From the NCBI GenBank assembly GCA_017461235.1, contig JAFTYU010000005.1, positions 62,001-126,000 on the forward strand: 64,000 nucleotides of DNA. The letters run 5' to 3'. Every line of letters starts with the position of its first letter. Position 1 is the stretch's first letter. Of the stretch, positions 1 to 8,624 are shown in pieces. The DNA is from Clostridia bacterium (lineage in GTDB: Bacteria > Bacillota > Clostridia > Oscillospirales > Acutalibacteraceae). Position numbers and translations under genes: made by a program. The notes under the pieces are model-generated. The model did no database searches, was not told the DNA's origin, and worked only from the letters and a program-made list of their open reading frames with translations.

Positions 1-574
1 TATGATTCTGTTTATCGCTTTCAAAACCCGCAACACTCGTATCATCGAGCCCGTGTGCATTTGCAAAATATGTATCTTTGCAACCTAATTCCTTAACATA
101 AGCATTCATATCGGCAACAAAAGCAGCTTCATCACCATTACCGAAATACTCTGCCAAAACCTGAGCAGCATCGTTACCGCTGACAAGGAAAAGACAATAA
201 AGAAGCATTTCAACAGTGACTTTCTCCCCTGCTTTGAGCCCTGCAATAGAACTGCCCGTACCCAGCAAGCTGTCAATCGCCTTTTCGGAACAGGTTATAA
301 CAGTCTGCATATCATCACATTTTGAAAGGGCAACAAGAGCAGTAGTTATTTTGGCAAGCGATGCGGGTGCAGTAATAACATCAGCATTTTTACTGTAAAT
401 GACGGTATCGGTATCTGCGTTAACAAGTAATGCGATATCCGTTTCATAATCAGGTGCATCAATATCGTAATAACCATTGGCGGTTTTGACTGCATTTTCT
501 TCAGTAGCGGAGCCTATAACCGAAAACGGAAGTGTAAACAATAAACAAAATATTAAAATCAGTAATTTTTTCAT
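1..574 (-). CDS. D-alanyl-D-alanine carboxypeptidase (S11), C-terminal part missing
   Basis: Secreted penicillin-binding protein that trims the terminal D-Ala from peptidoglycan stem peptides. The gene starts at the ATG at 574 and runs off the left edge, so about the first 191 residues are visible. A signal peptide (MKKLLILIFCLLFTLPFS) is followed by the catalytic SxxK motif, seen as ASLAK at about residues 70-74, and by the SGN motif in VSSGND. The KTG box lies outside the window. It is divergent from the metallophosphoesterase at 685. A second, complete S11 enzyme sits at 15287-16432; the two are clearly different in sequence. The family call is secure; the exact paralogue (DacA, DacB or DacF type) cannot be decided. 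Confidence 0.9.
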   Translation of the reverse strand, partial: MKKLLILIFCLLFTLPFSVIGSATEENAVKTANGYYDIDAPDYETDIALLVNADTDTVIYSKNADVITAPASLAKITTALVALSKCDDMQTVITCSEKAIDSLLGTGSSIAGLKAGEKVTVEMLLYCLFLVSGNDAAQVLAEYFGNGDEAAFVADMNAYVKELGCKDTYFANAHGLDDTSVAGFESDKQNH

Positions 575-684
575 AGACAATCACCGTTAAATGTTATAAA
601 ATAGAATAAATAATAATTTTCTACATTATATCATTTCTTTCGACAGAATAAAATAGTATATTAAAAAAAAAGGAGAATAAAATT
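575..684. promoter_or_regulatory. divergent promoter region
   Basis: AT-rich spacer between two divergent genes. On the minus strand a good -10 (TATAAT, plus-strand 625-630) faces the carboxypeptidase, but its -35 is weak. On the plus strand there is a clear AGGAG ribosome binding site just before the ATG at 685. Confidence 0.45.
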
Positions 685-1380
685 ATGGTTTTTGTAACAG
701 GTGATACTCACGGCGATCCTAAAAGGTTGTCTAAAAGCGTTTTAAAGAACCTTAACGAAGGTGATACGCTTATTGTATGCGGTGATTTCGGCTTCATCTG
801 GGACAGATCAAAAGCAGAACAAAAAATTCTTAAATCACTCTCGAAGAGAAAATATAATATATGCTTTATAGACGGTACGCACGAGAACTTTGAGCTTTTA
901 AATGCTTATCCAACCACCAACTGGAACGGCGGCAAGGTTCACCAGATATCTGATAACATATATCACCTTATGCGTGGTCAGATTTTCACTATTGACGGGT
1001 TGAAAATCTTTACAATGGGCGGCGGCGAAAGTCCTGATTTGGAATCACGTATTGAAGACAACCCTTGGTTAAAATATGAAATTCCTTCAAAAGAAGATTT
1101 GCTTGAAGGTGCTGCCAATCTCGAAAAACACGATTGCAAAATTGACGTCATTATAACTCACGAGCCATCCTCCACAATCAAAGGTTTCCTGAAACTCGGT
1201 GAAAGTGATGCAGTTCGTGTGACAACCCTTAACGCGTACTTTGATGAACTCTCAAAATGCAGCGAATTCGGCCGTTGGTTCTTTGGCAGCCTTCACCTTG
1301 ACAAATACATCTCAAACACCTATATCGGTGTTCACAAGGCTATTGTAAATGCACACACGGGTGAAAGGGTTTACTTTTAA
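685..1380 (+). CDS. calcineurin-like metallophosphoesterase
   Basis: Small cytoplasmic phosphoesterase of the calcineurin fold. The metal-binding motifs are in family order: GDTHGD at residues 6-11, GDFGFIWD at about 33-40, GTHEN at about 65-69 (the usual GNHE/D with Thr for Asn), and THEP at about 154. A histidine near the C-terminus (GVHK) may complete the site. No signal peptide or membrane segment. The substrate cannot be told. A strong AGGAG site lies 10-11 bases before the ATG. The gene stands alone, divergent from the carboxypeptidase and convergent with spoVM, with a shared terminator between. Confidence 0.85.
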   Translation: MVFVTGDTHGDPKRLSKSVLKNLNEGDTLIVCGDFGFIWDRSKAEQKILKSLSKRKYNICFIDGTHENFELLNAYPTTNWNGGKVHQISDNIYHLMRGQIFTIDGLKIFTMGGGESPDLESRIEDNPWLKYEIPSKEDLLEGAANLEKHDCKIDVIITHEPSSTIKGFLKLGESDAVRVTTLNAYFDELSKCSEFGRWFFGSLHLDKYISNTYIGVHKAIVNAHTGERVYF

Positions 1381-1387
1381 TAATATA

Positions 1388-1430
1388 AAAATGTGTATTG
1401 AGAAATTACTCTCAATACACATTTTCTTTT
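1388..1430. terminator. bidirectional intrinsic terminator
   Basis: Perfect 15-bp stem (AAAATGTGTATTGAG at 1388-1402, complement at 1411-1425) with an 8-base loop. It is followed by CTTTT on the plus strand and by a T-rich run on the minus strand. It separates the convergent metallophosphoesterase and spoVM operon. Confidence 0.9.
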
Positions 1431-1503
1431 AATCCTTTATCCCGAACATAAACTTCAATACACCCCGTAAAAATTTGGGACTCTGGTAAACTACAACTTT
1501 CAT
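1429..1503 (-). CDS. spoVM: SpoVM, stage V sporulation protein M (24 aa)
   Basis: A 24-codon ORF preceded by an ideal ribosome binding site (AAAGGAGTGG, 5 bases before the ATG at 1503). The peptide begins MKVVVYQSPKFLRGVLKF and ends MFGIKD. This matches the SpoVM family pattern: a short N-terminal stretch, the PKFL-G core, an amphipathic helix and a basic-acidic tail. SpoVM is known to insert shallowly into the convex forespore membrane, mark curvature, anchor SpoIVA for coat assembly and inhibit FtsH. Its place just downstream of prpC-prkC-rsgA matches the Bacillus order, where spoVM also lies close to rsgA. Too short for normal gene callers. Confidence 0.9.
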   Translation of the reverse strand: MKVVVYQSPKFLRGVLKFMFGIKD

Positions 1504-1555
1504 AAATCACCACTCCTTTTCGTTTACTACATAATATGAGTGGTTAGAAAAAGTG

Positions 1556-2443
1556 TTACAGTTGCCAATCCTTTAAATCTTTTACATCATTGTACATTGA
1601 AACGTAGCTTTCGTGACGGTTTTTATCAATATCTCCGTTTTTTAACGCATCAAGAATCAAACAACCCTTCTCAACTGTATGAGAACATGATGTGAATTTG
1701 CATTTTCCTAAATACTCCTGAAACTCGGGGAAACAAAACGGTAGATTTTCTTTAACTATAACGTCGCTTGTCTGTTCAATATCAAGTGAAGAAAATCCCG
1801 GTGTATCTGCCACAAGCCCGTTACCGATATGATAAAGTGTCACTTCACGGGTGGTATGCCTTCCCCTGCCCAATTTATCACTTATCTCTCCTGTGGCGAG
1901 AGAAAACCTTTCATCAATGCAATTGAGAAGTGATGATTTACCAACGCCGGTGTTGCCTGTGAAAACTGTAATTCCTTCACCTATCATCGACCTTACTTTT
2001 TCAATACCTTCACCTGTTTTGCAACAAACTGATGCAACATCTATTCCTGCTTTGCGATAAACTGACTCGTAAGCGTCAGTATCCCCCAAATCACTTTTAG
2101 AAAAAACAACGCAGGGCTTGATACCTTTATCAACTGCTATGGCAGTCATTTTATCAATAACCAGAAGGCTCGGAACGGGTTCCTTAATTGATGAAACAAT
2201 AATCAACGTGTCAATATTGGCAACAGGAGGCCTTAACAGAAAGTTCTTTCTTTCACGAATTTCATCAATTGTATTTTCTTTATCAGCCCTTACTGTTATA
2301 GTGACATTATCACCTGCAAGGGGTGTTATTTTTTTCTTTCTGAATGCACCACGGGCTTTACATTCATAAACTTCGCCGGCGGCTTCTACATAATAGAAGC
2401 CGCCGATACCTTTAATAATAACGCCGTTTAAAACATTTTCCAT
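1556..2443 (-). CDS. rsgA: ribosome small subunit-dependent GTPase A
   Basis: Circularly permuted GTPase that acts late in 30S subunit assembly. The order of motifs is the permuted one: an OB-fold at the N-terminus, a G4-like SKSD at 115-118 (usual NKxD, here with Ser), the P-loop GNTGVGKS at 163-170, and DTPGF at 213-217. A C-terminal zinc knuckle is formed by C248, C253, H255 and C261. Length 295 is normal. It follows prkC with 2 bases between them, as in many Firmicutes where RsgA is a PrkC substrate (family knowledge). spoVM lies 52 bases downstream in the same direction. Confidence 0.96.
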   Translation of the reverse strand: MENVLNGVIIKGIGGFYYVEAAGEVYECKARGAFRKKKITPLAGDNVTITVRADKENTIDEIRERKNFLLRPPVANIDTLIIVSSIKEPVPSLLVIDKMTAIAVDKGIKPCVVFSKSDLGDTDAYESVYRKAGIDVASVCCKTGEGIEKVRSMIGEGITVFTGNTGVGKSSLLNCIDERFSLATGEISDKLGRGRHTTREVTLYHIGNGLVADTPGFSSLDIEQTSDVIVKENLPFCFPEFQEYLGKCKFTSCSHTVEKGCLILDALKNGDIDKNRHESYVSMYNDVKDLKDWQL

Positions 2444-2445
2444 AC

Positions 2446-4710
2446 TTACTGTACCTGTATATTATCTGTATTCTCCTGAGTATCAGGCTGCTGTGTAGAT
2501 TCCTGCGAAGCCGCGATGTACAAGGTAATTGCGGATGTTTTGTCAAGATTTGGGGATGTTGATGTTGACGGAGTCTGTGCAACAACAGTTCCTGCCGGCT
2601 CCGAGCCGGGGATTTCAATAAATGAAATATTGTTATACCCTGCTTTATTAAGTTCAGCACGGGCAGTTTCTTTATCAAGACCAACAACATCAACGTAGAA
2701 CGAAATTGTATAATAACGTTCTCTTGTAACAGAAACAGGTTCCTTGGTGAAATTAGCAGTTGACTCGTAATAGAGTTTATCGTTAATATACAATTTTATT
2801 GATGCTGCGGCAGAATCTCCGGAAGTTTCAATAGTATATTTACTTAAAACATCCGTATCAACATTATTATCAGCTATCATTTTATCATCAACGTAAAGCT
2901 TCACGTTAACTTTACCGACTTTTGTGGGTAGGTCAATATTCTTTTTAAGGAATACCTGCCCCGAACTGACTGTAAGAATAACGCTGTCGCCTTCCTGAAC
3001 AGGCGAGCCCTCCGCAGGCGACTGCATAACTACCCTGTCCTTCTCAACGCTTGAATCAACAACTTCGGTTTTACTGAGATTCAATCCGCTCTTTTGAAGA
3101 ATCTTTTTAGCTTCACTCAAAGTTTTACCTGAAACATCAGGCATTTTGAAAAGCTTACCCGAACTCTCATCGGCAGAATAATAAACTGTAACGTCACTGC
3201 CTTCAAAAACACTTGAACCTGCCGCAGGTTTCGTTTTAATAACCTTACCTATCGGCACATTCTCATCTTCAACAGGCTCGGCAATAACTACAAAACCCAT
3301 TGACTCAAGGGTGTTTATGGCTTCTTGATAATTGTCGCCCTCTAAATCGGGTAAAATCTGCCCTTCACCGGATTTTGCAACATAGAGTCTTATGGTATAA
3401 CCCTTGGGAACCTCTGTTCCTGCCTCGGGGTCCTGTTTAAATACACAACCTGCTTTGCCGTCACTGAAAGGCTCATAAGAAATTTCAAAATTAAAACGTT
3501 CTTTGTAATCCTCGTTATCTTTAATCTCATCCAGATAATTCATACCTATGAAATTATCTACTTCGATTTTTTTGCCCGTGAAAAGAGTAGGCACGTCAAC
3601 CCCGTCCTTAAGAACAGAGAAAAGAAGAATACCTATAAATATAATAACGGCAACCGCTATACCTGCAACAACCCCGACAACTTTTGTATTGGTGTGTTTT
3701 GCAGGTCTGATATCCTGGACTGCATCAACGGTTTTAACGTTGACTTCATCAAGCTTCATACGGGCATCTGCAGAAGGCGGAACAGTTTTAATAACCTGAG
3801 TACTTTCATCAGAAGGTACTTTATTAACAAAGCGCGTAGGCTCACTGTCGACGAAATATGTTCCGTAATCAAATTTCATATTAGGATTACGGCGCAAATC
3901 TTCAATATCAAGCAAAAATTCTGCGGCGGAGCAATATCTGTCGCGCGGATTTTTTTGCATTGCTCTCATTGTTATCTGCTCAAAACCCACAGGAATGTTA
4001 GGATTCAAGGTTCTTGGCGGAGTAGGCTCTTTATTGACCTGCATAAGCGCAACGGAGACGGCACTGTCCGCCTGAAAAGGCAGTTTTCCCGTCAACATTT
4101 CATAAAGAAGAACACCCACCGAGTAGATATCGGCTTTTTCGTCAGTAATTTCACCCTTAGCCTGTTCGGGGCTTATATAGTGAACGGAGCCTATTGCTTT
4201 TTCTGTCATAGTTTTTGTTTCACTGTGACTGAAACGGGCAATACCGAAATCAGCAACCTTGATAGTACCGTTTTCGAGCAGCATTATATTCTGAGGTTTG
4301 ATGTCCCTGTGAACAATGCCTTTATCGTGTGCGTGTTGAAGTGCCTTAAGAATCTGATTCATAAAGAATAAGGCTTCTTTCCACTCAATAACACCGCGTT
4401 CTTCTATATATTCTTTAAGAGTGATACCTTCGATATGTTCCATTACAATGTACTGCAATCTGTCACCGAAGCTAACGTCAAAAACTTTGACAATATTCGG
4501 ATGAGAAAGCACCGCAATGGCTTTAGATTCATTTTTGAAACGACGGCGGAACTCCTCGTTGGCAAGATATTCATCTTTAAGAACTTTAACCGCGACAATT
4601 CTGTCATCAATGTTATCGTAGGCCTTGTAAACAACTGCCATACCGCCTACACCGATAACGTCGTGTATCTCGTACCTTCCGTCAAGTCTTTTACCTACAT
4701 AATTTTCCAT
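2446..4710 (-). CDS. prkC: PASTA-domain Ser/Thr protein kinase PrkC
   Basis: Membrane kinase that senses muropeptides or lipid II and phosphorylates cell-wall, division and translation proteins. Residues 12-275 form a Hanks-type kinase with the glycine loop GVGGMAVVYKA, K42, the catalytic HRDIKPQN with D136, and DFG at 154-156. A single transmembrane helix lies at about 345-367. Outside are three clear PASTA repeats (about 370-570), a beta-rich insert, and a fourth PASTA-like repeat near 665-730. The tail is rich in Ser, Thr and Gln. It lies 2 bases after prpC, the standard kinase-phosphatase pair. Confidence 0.96.
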   Translation of the reverse strand: MENYVGKRLDGRYEIHDVIGVGGMAVVYKAYDNIDDRIVAVKVLKDEYLANEEFRRRFKNESKAIAVLSHPNIVKVFDVSFGDRLQYIVMEHIEGITLKEYIEERGVIEWKEALFFMNQILKALQHAHDKGIVHRDIKPQNIMLLENGTIKVADFGIARFSHSETKTMTEKAIGSVHYISPEQAKGEITDEKADIYSVGVLLYEMLTGKLPFQADSAVSVALMQVNKEPTPPRTLNPNIPVGFEQITMRAMQKNPRDRYCSAAEFLLDIEDLRRNPNMKFDYGTYFVDSEPTRFVNKVPSDESTQVIKTVPPSADARMKLDEVNVKTVDAVQDIRPAKHTNTKVVGVVAGIAVAVIIFIGILLFSVLKDGVDVPTLFTGKKIEVDNFIGMNYLDEIKDNEDYKERFNFEISYEPFSDGKAGCVFKQDPEAGTEVPKGYTIRLYVAKSGEGQILPDLEGDNYQEAINTLESMGFVVIAEPVEDENVPIGKVIKTKPAAGSSVFEGSDVTVYYSADESSGKLFKMPDVSGKTLSEAKKILQKSGLNLSKTEVVDSSVEKDRVVMQSPAEGSPVQEGDSVILTVSSGQVFLKKNIDLPTKVGKVNVKLYVDDKMIADNNVDTDVLSKYTIETSGDSAAASIKLYINDKLYYESTANFTKEPVSVTRERYYTISFYVDVVGLDKETARAELNKAGYNNISFIEIPGSEPAGTVVAQTPSTSTSPNLDKTSAITLYIAASQESTQQPDTQENTDNIQVQ

Positions 4711-4712
4711 AC

Positions 4713-5450
4713 TTACTCTCCTTGGCTGTCAGCAACCATCAGAACAACAGTAATATTATCACGACTGCCTGCATTGATTGCCATTTCAACAAGTTTTTCG
4801 GTTGAAGAATCACCGTATTCTTTAATAATATTCAACATCTCGTTGTCACTCAACGAGCCACATAAACCATCTGTACATATAAGAATATTTTTATTATCAT
4901 CAAGTTCAATCAAATCAAAATCCACATCAACAAAACTCAATATACCGACAGCGCGTGTAATGATATTTCTGTCAGGGTGAACTTTTGCTTCTTCTTCTGT
5001 AATTTTACCGGTATCCATAAGATACTGTACAAGAGAATGGTCCTTGGTAATAAGTCCTATATTATCATCATAAATATAGGCGCGACTGTCACCCACGTGG
5101 GCAATAACCGCAAAACCCTTTACAACCATAACCGCGACCACGGTTGTACCCATACCGCTAAATTCACGGTTCTTTTGACCTTCAGAGAAAACTGCGGCAT
5201 TGGCAGCACATATTGCAGAATTAAGCAAATTCTGTGCAGTTTTTACTGTCATATTTTCGCGATAACCGCGTTTTATGGCTTCGGAAACTCTTTCAACACA
5301 GATTTTACTTGCAACCTGACCGCCTGAAACACCGCCCATACCGTCACACACAACTGCCCAGGCATCTCCTGTTTCAAAAACGCCAGCTCTGTAATCATCC
5401 TGATTAGATTCCCTGAAGGCGCCAATATCTGTTTTTGCTAAAATTTTCAC
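4713..5450 (-). CDS. prpC: PP2C-type Ser/Thr phosphatase (PrpC/Stp)
   Basis: Metal-dependent phosphatase that reverses PrkC phosphorylation. The PPM signature residues are present: RESNQDDY near 14-20, DGMGG at 36-40, GDSRAY near 117, TDGL near 194 and the final RDNITVVL metal ligand motif. No membrane segment. Length 245 is typical of the bacterial stand-alone enzyme. The start is an ATG with a GAGGTG-type site. It is the gene directly before prkC in the operon. Confidence 0.95.
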   Translation of the reverse strand: MKILAKTDIGAFRESNQDDYRAGVFETGDAWAVVCDGMGGVSGGQVASKICVERVSEAIKRGYRENMTVKTAQNLLNSAICAANAAVFSEGQKNREFSGMGTTVVAVMVVKGFAVIAHVGDSRAYIYDDNIGLITKDHSLVQYLMDTGKITEEEAKVHPDRNIITRAVGILSFVDVDFDLIELDDNKNILICTDGLCGSLSDNEMLNIIKEYGDSSTEKLVEMAINAGSRDNITVVLMVADSQGE

Positions 5451-5474
5451 GGTGTTTCACCTCGCTTCTCATAA

Positions 5475-6518
5475 TTACTTTTTATTTTCTTTAATCTTCT
5501 CACGGCGTAACTGACCGCAAGATGCATTTATATCAGAACCTAAAGTACGCCTTACAGTAACGGCGTGACCTTCTTTTTCAAGAATTGACTTAAAAAGCAC
5601 GATGCTTGAATCGGAACTGCGTTCGTGACCTTTTTCAGGCACTTCGTTTGCAGGAATAAGGTTTATATGACAAAGTATTCCCTTAAGACGTTTCGCCAGT
5701 TCTCTTGCACACTCAGGCGTATCGTTAACACCCTTCATCATAGCGTATTCAAAAGATATGCGCCTTGACGTAGTTTCAGCGTACACACGACAAGCTTCAA
5801 GAAGCTCTTCAATATCCCAACTCTTGTTAACAGGCATAATTCTTGAACGAATTTCATTATTGGGTGCATGCAATGAAACTGAAAGAGTCAGCTGTAAGCG
5901 TTCTTTTAATAAGTCATAGATACGCGGAACAATACCGCTTGTTGACAAAGATATATGTCGCATACCGATATTCAGACCGCGTTCATCGCTGACAAGAGAA
6001 AGGAACTTCATTACGTTGTCATAATTATCAAGCGGCTCACCCATACCCATAAGCACTATACGTGAAATGCGAAGCTCAAGATCCCTTTGAGCGGTATAAA
6101 TCTGACTTAAAATTTCAGATGGTGTCAGCTGTCTTTTAAAGCCACCAATACCCGATGCGCAAAAAGCACACCCCATTTTACATCCTACCTGTGTGGAAAC
6201 ACAGATTGTGTGGCCGTACTTATAATCCATAACCACACACTCAAGATATTCACCATCAGGCAAAGAAAACAGGTATTTTACAGTATTATCATACCGCGAA
6301 ACAAGTTTTTTTTCAATAGTGCAGGAAAATATTACAAAATTGTCATCTAATTTTTTAATAAGCTCCTTTGAAATATTGGTCATTTCGCCGAATGACGTCA
6401 CACATTTTTTATGTAACCAATCATACACCTGCGTTGCTCTGAATTTAGGAAGACCCATTTCCTTGAATTCCGCCGACAATTCATCAAAGCTCATTGAAAC
6501 TATATCTTTTTTGCTCAT
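5475..6518 (-). CDS. rlmN: 23S rRNA (adenine2503-C2)/tRNA methyltransferase RlmN
   Basis: Radical SAM enzyme that methylates C2 of A2503 in 23S rRNA and A37 in some tRNAs. The [4Fe-4S] cluster motif CKMGCAFC gives C113, C117 and C120 after the N-terminal RNA-binding domain. GMGEPLDNYDNV and SGIVP stretches are typical. A conserved Cys near the C-terminus (INASCGQLR) is the methyl-carrying residue of the family. Length 347 is normal. It is 5 bases after rsmB, in a cluster of RNA modification genes. Confidence 0.96.
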   Translation of the reverse strand: MSKKDIVSMSFDELSAEFKEMGLPKFRATQVYDWLHKKCVTSFGEMTNISKELIKKLDDNFVIFSCTIEKKLVSRYDNTVKYLFSLPDGEYLECVVMDYKYGHTICVSTQVGCKMGCAFCASGIGGFKRQLTPSEILSQIYTAQRDLELRISRIVLMGMGEPLDNYDNVMKFLSLVSDERGLNIGMRHISLSTSGIVPRIYDLLKERLQLTLSVSLHAPNNEIRSRIMPVNKSWDIEELLEACRVYAETTSRRISFEYAMMKGVNDTPECARELAKRLKGILCHINLIPANEVPEKGHERSSDSSIVLFKSILEKEGHAVTVRRTLGSDINASCGQLRREKIKENKK

Positions 6519-6523
6519 AAATC

Positions 6524-7840
6524 TTACTTTCTTTCAAAAACGGCAATAAAAAAACCGTCACAGTTATTTGTATGCATCATAAGGGTCAGATAATCCCCTT
6601 CATCAACTGTACGTTCAACGCACGGCAAAGCCTTCACCGAAACAAAATCCGTATGTTCCTTTAAAAAGGCATCACAGATTTTCCTGTTTTCATTAGGATT
6701 AACTGAACAGGTTGAATAAACAAGTCTCCCGCCTTTTTTTACGTATTGTGAAGTTGTATCAAGAATTGTGCGTTGAATGGGCAAAAGCTCTTTTATATCG
6801 TCCAGTTTTTTATATTTTATCTCAGGCTTTTTTCCGATTATGCCCATTCCTGAACAAGGCACGTCACAGAGAACGTAATCCGCTTCGGGAAAATCAGAAT
6901 TATATTTACAGGCATCATTAACCCGTGTTTTAACACACGTAAGCCCGAGTCTTTCAGCTCCGTCCTTTATGAGTTTAGTGCGTGATTCATAAATATCACA
7001 AGAAAATAACTCTCCTGTGTTATCCATATATTGTGCCAAGGTAAATGTTTTGCCTCCCGGTGCGGCACAAACATCAATAACCGTACTGTTTTTAGTGGGT
7101 GACAAAGCTTCGACACATAATTGAGATGATATATCCTCAACATGAAACAAGCCTTTTTTATAACCTTCGAGTCCGTAAACAGCTTTATTTAATTCAATTT
7201 CAAAAGCATTGGGTAAACCGACGCTTTTAACCACTACCCCATCATTTTCCAAAACAACCTTCAATTCATCGGGAGTAGTTTTAACGGTATTAACTCTTAT
7301 AAAAATCTTTTTGGGCTCCAGTGATGCTTTTAAAAAGCCTTCCGCATTATCCTTGCCGTAATGGTAAGTGAGAAACTTAATAAGTTCTTCGGGTGCAGAG
7401 TAAAGAACACTCATTCTCTTAACATCGTCAAAAGCTTCAGGTATAACAAAACCTTTATCGGCAACTTTTCTCAGCACAGCGTTAACAAGACCGGATGCGT
7501 AGGCGCTTTTATTGTTTTTAGCAAGCTTCACACTCTCATTCACTGCGGCAGAAGCCGGTATTTTATCAGAAAACAACAACTGATAAACACCCAGCCGCAA
7601 AATTACAAGCACATCTTTTTTCAACCTTTTCACAGGTTGTTGTAAATTGTTGCCGATTATGTAATCTAAAGTAATTTTGCGCTCGGTTACGCCGTAAACA
7701 AGGCGTGAAATAAAAGCACAATCAGTGCTGTCGGGGCAATAAGCCTTAACAGCACTGTCAACAGCAAGGTTAGAGAAAGCCTTATCCTTTTCAATTTTCA
7801 AAAGAATTTCAAAGGCAATCTGCCGAGCGGATTTAGTCAT
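6524..7840 (-). CDS. rsmB: 16S rRNA (cytosine967-C5)-methyltransferase RsmB
   Basis: SAM-dependent methyltransferase for C967 of 16S rRNA. Residues 1-135 form a NusB-like RNA-binding domain; the rest is the Rossmann methyltransferase with the SAM loop CAAPGGKT (258-265). The two catalytic cysteines are C329 (DVPCSGMG) and C378 (STCSVNPNEN). Length 438 is normal. The ATG abuts the stop codon of the zinc protease gene, which suggests translational coupling. Confidence 0.95.
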   Translation of the reverse strand: MTKSARQIAFEILLKIEKDKAFSNLAVDSAVKAYCPDSTDCAFISRLVYGVTERKITLDYIIGNNLQQPVKRLKKDVLVILRLGVYQLLFSDKIPASAAVNESVKLAKNNKSAYASGLVNAVLRKVADKGFVIPEAFDDVKRMSVLYSAPEELIKFLTYHYGKDNAEGFLKASLEPKKIFIRVNTVKTTPDELKVVLENDGVVVKSVGLPNAFEIELNKAVYGLEGYKKGLFHVEDISSQLCVEALSPTKNSTVIDVCAAPGGKTFTLAQYMDNTGELFSCDIYESRTKLIKDGAERLGLTCVKTRVNDACKYNSDFPEADYVLCDVPCSGMGIIGKKPEIKYKKLDDIKELLPIQRTILDTTSQYVKKGGRLVYSTCSVNPNENRKICDAFLKEHTDFVSVKALPCVERTVDEGDYLTLMMHTNNCDGFFIAVFERK

Positions 7841-8539
7841 TTAACGTCTTCTCCCCGTAAATCTGAGTATGAGTCGCAACAGTTGTGCAAGACTGACCGC
7901 AAGTGCCGCAACATAAGTCATTGCCGCCATTTTCAAAACCTTCTGTGCCCCTGCTTTTTCTTCAAAAGTCAACAAATTGTTTGACTGTATAACGTTGATT
8001 GCGCGTCTGCTTGCATTAAATTCAACAGGAAGTGTTGCAAGCTGAAAAACAGCGGTAAAGGCAAAGAAGCCGATACCAATCCATACAAGGGGTTCAAAGC
8101 TGAAAATAACGCCGGCAATTAACAAGGGTATTGATAAAGCAGAGCCGATATTGCAAACCGGCAAAATTAAATTTCTGAATTTTATGGGTGCGTAATTTTC
8201 CGCGTGCTGAGCGGCGTGACCCGCCTCATGGCAAGCAATACCCACTGCGGCAACAGACGAGCCGTTAAACACATCCTCGGAAAGTTTAATCACCTTTTGC
8301 GTAGGGTCATAACAATCGCTAAGATTGCCGCCGATACGCATTATATTAACGTCAGTAATGCCGTAATACTGCAGAACCATATAAGCCGCCTGCGCACCTG
8401 TTATGCGACGGGCATTACCTATTTTTGAGTATTTGGCATAGGTAGATTTAAGTCTGAATTGGATAATTAAGGATGCAATTATTACAGGCAAAACCAAAAC
8501 AATGTAATAATAATCAAATAAATTATATACAAATGGCAT
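7841..8539 (-). CDS. zinc metallopeptidase, YugP family (Zn_peptidase_2)
   Basis: Membrane metalloprotease of the neutral zinc peptidase family known from B. subtilis YugP. The start chosen is the ATG at 8539 because GGAGTG lies 5 bases upstream; the reading frame stays open further but without a site. A first transmembrane helix lies at about 10-27. The zinc site is HEAGHAAQHAE, near residue 111. Two hydrophobic segments follow, and a further one sits near the C-terminus before the basic end (FTGRRR). Substrate unknown. It commonly sits next to fmt and rsmB in Firmicutes, as here. Confidence 0.88.
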   Translation of the reverse strand: MPFVYNLFDYYYIVLVLPVIIASLIIQFRLKSTYAKYSKIGNARRITGAQAAYMVLQYYGITDVNIMRIGGNLSDCYDPTQKVIKLSEDVFNGSSVAAVGIACHEAGHAAQHAENYAPIKFRNLILPVCNIGSALSIPLLIAGVIFSFEPLVWIGIGFFAFTAVFQLATLPVEFNASRRAINVIQSNNLLTFEEKAGAQKVLKMAAMTYVAALAVSLAQLLRLILRFTGRRR

Positions 8540-8624
8540 AATAACACTCCATTTTATGTTTTTTAATATTTTACACCGCAATACTAAAAAAAATAACAAC
8601 AGTTTATTAACAATATTTTAATTT

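Noticed and set aside
3694-4371. Long plus-strand ORF (225 codons) inside prkC
   Set aside because: It is antisense to the conserved kinase domain and codes for nothing recognisable; a shadow frame.
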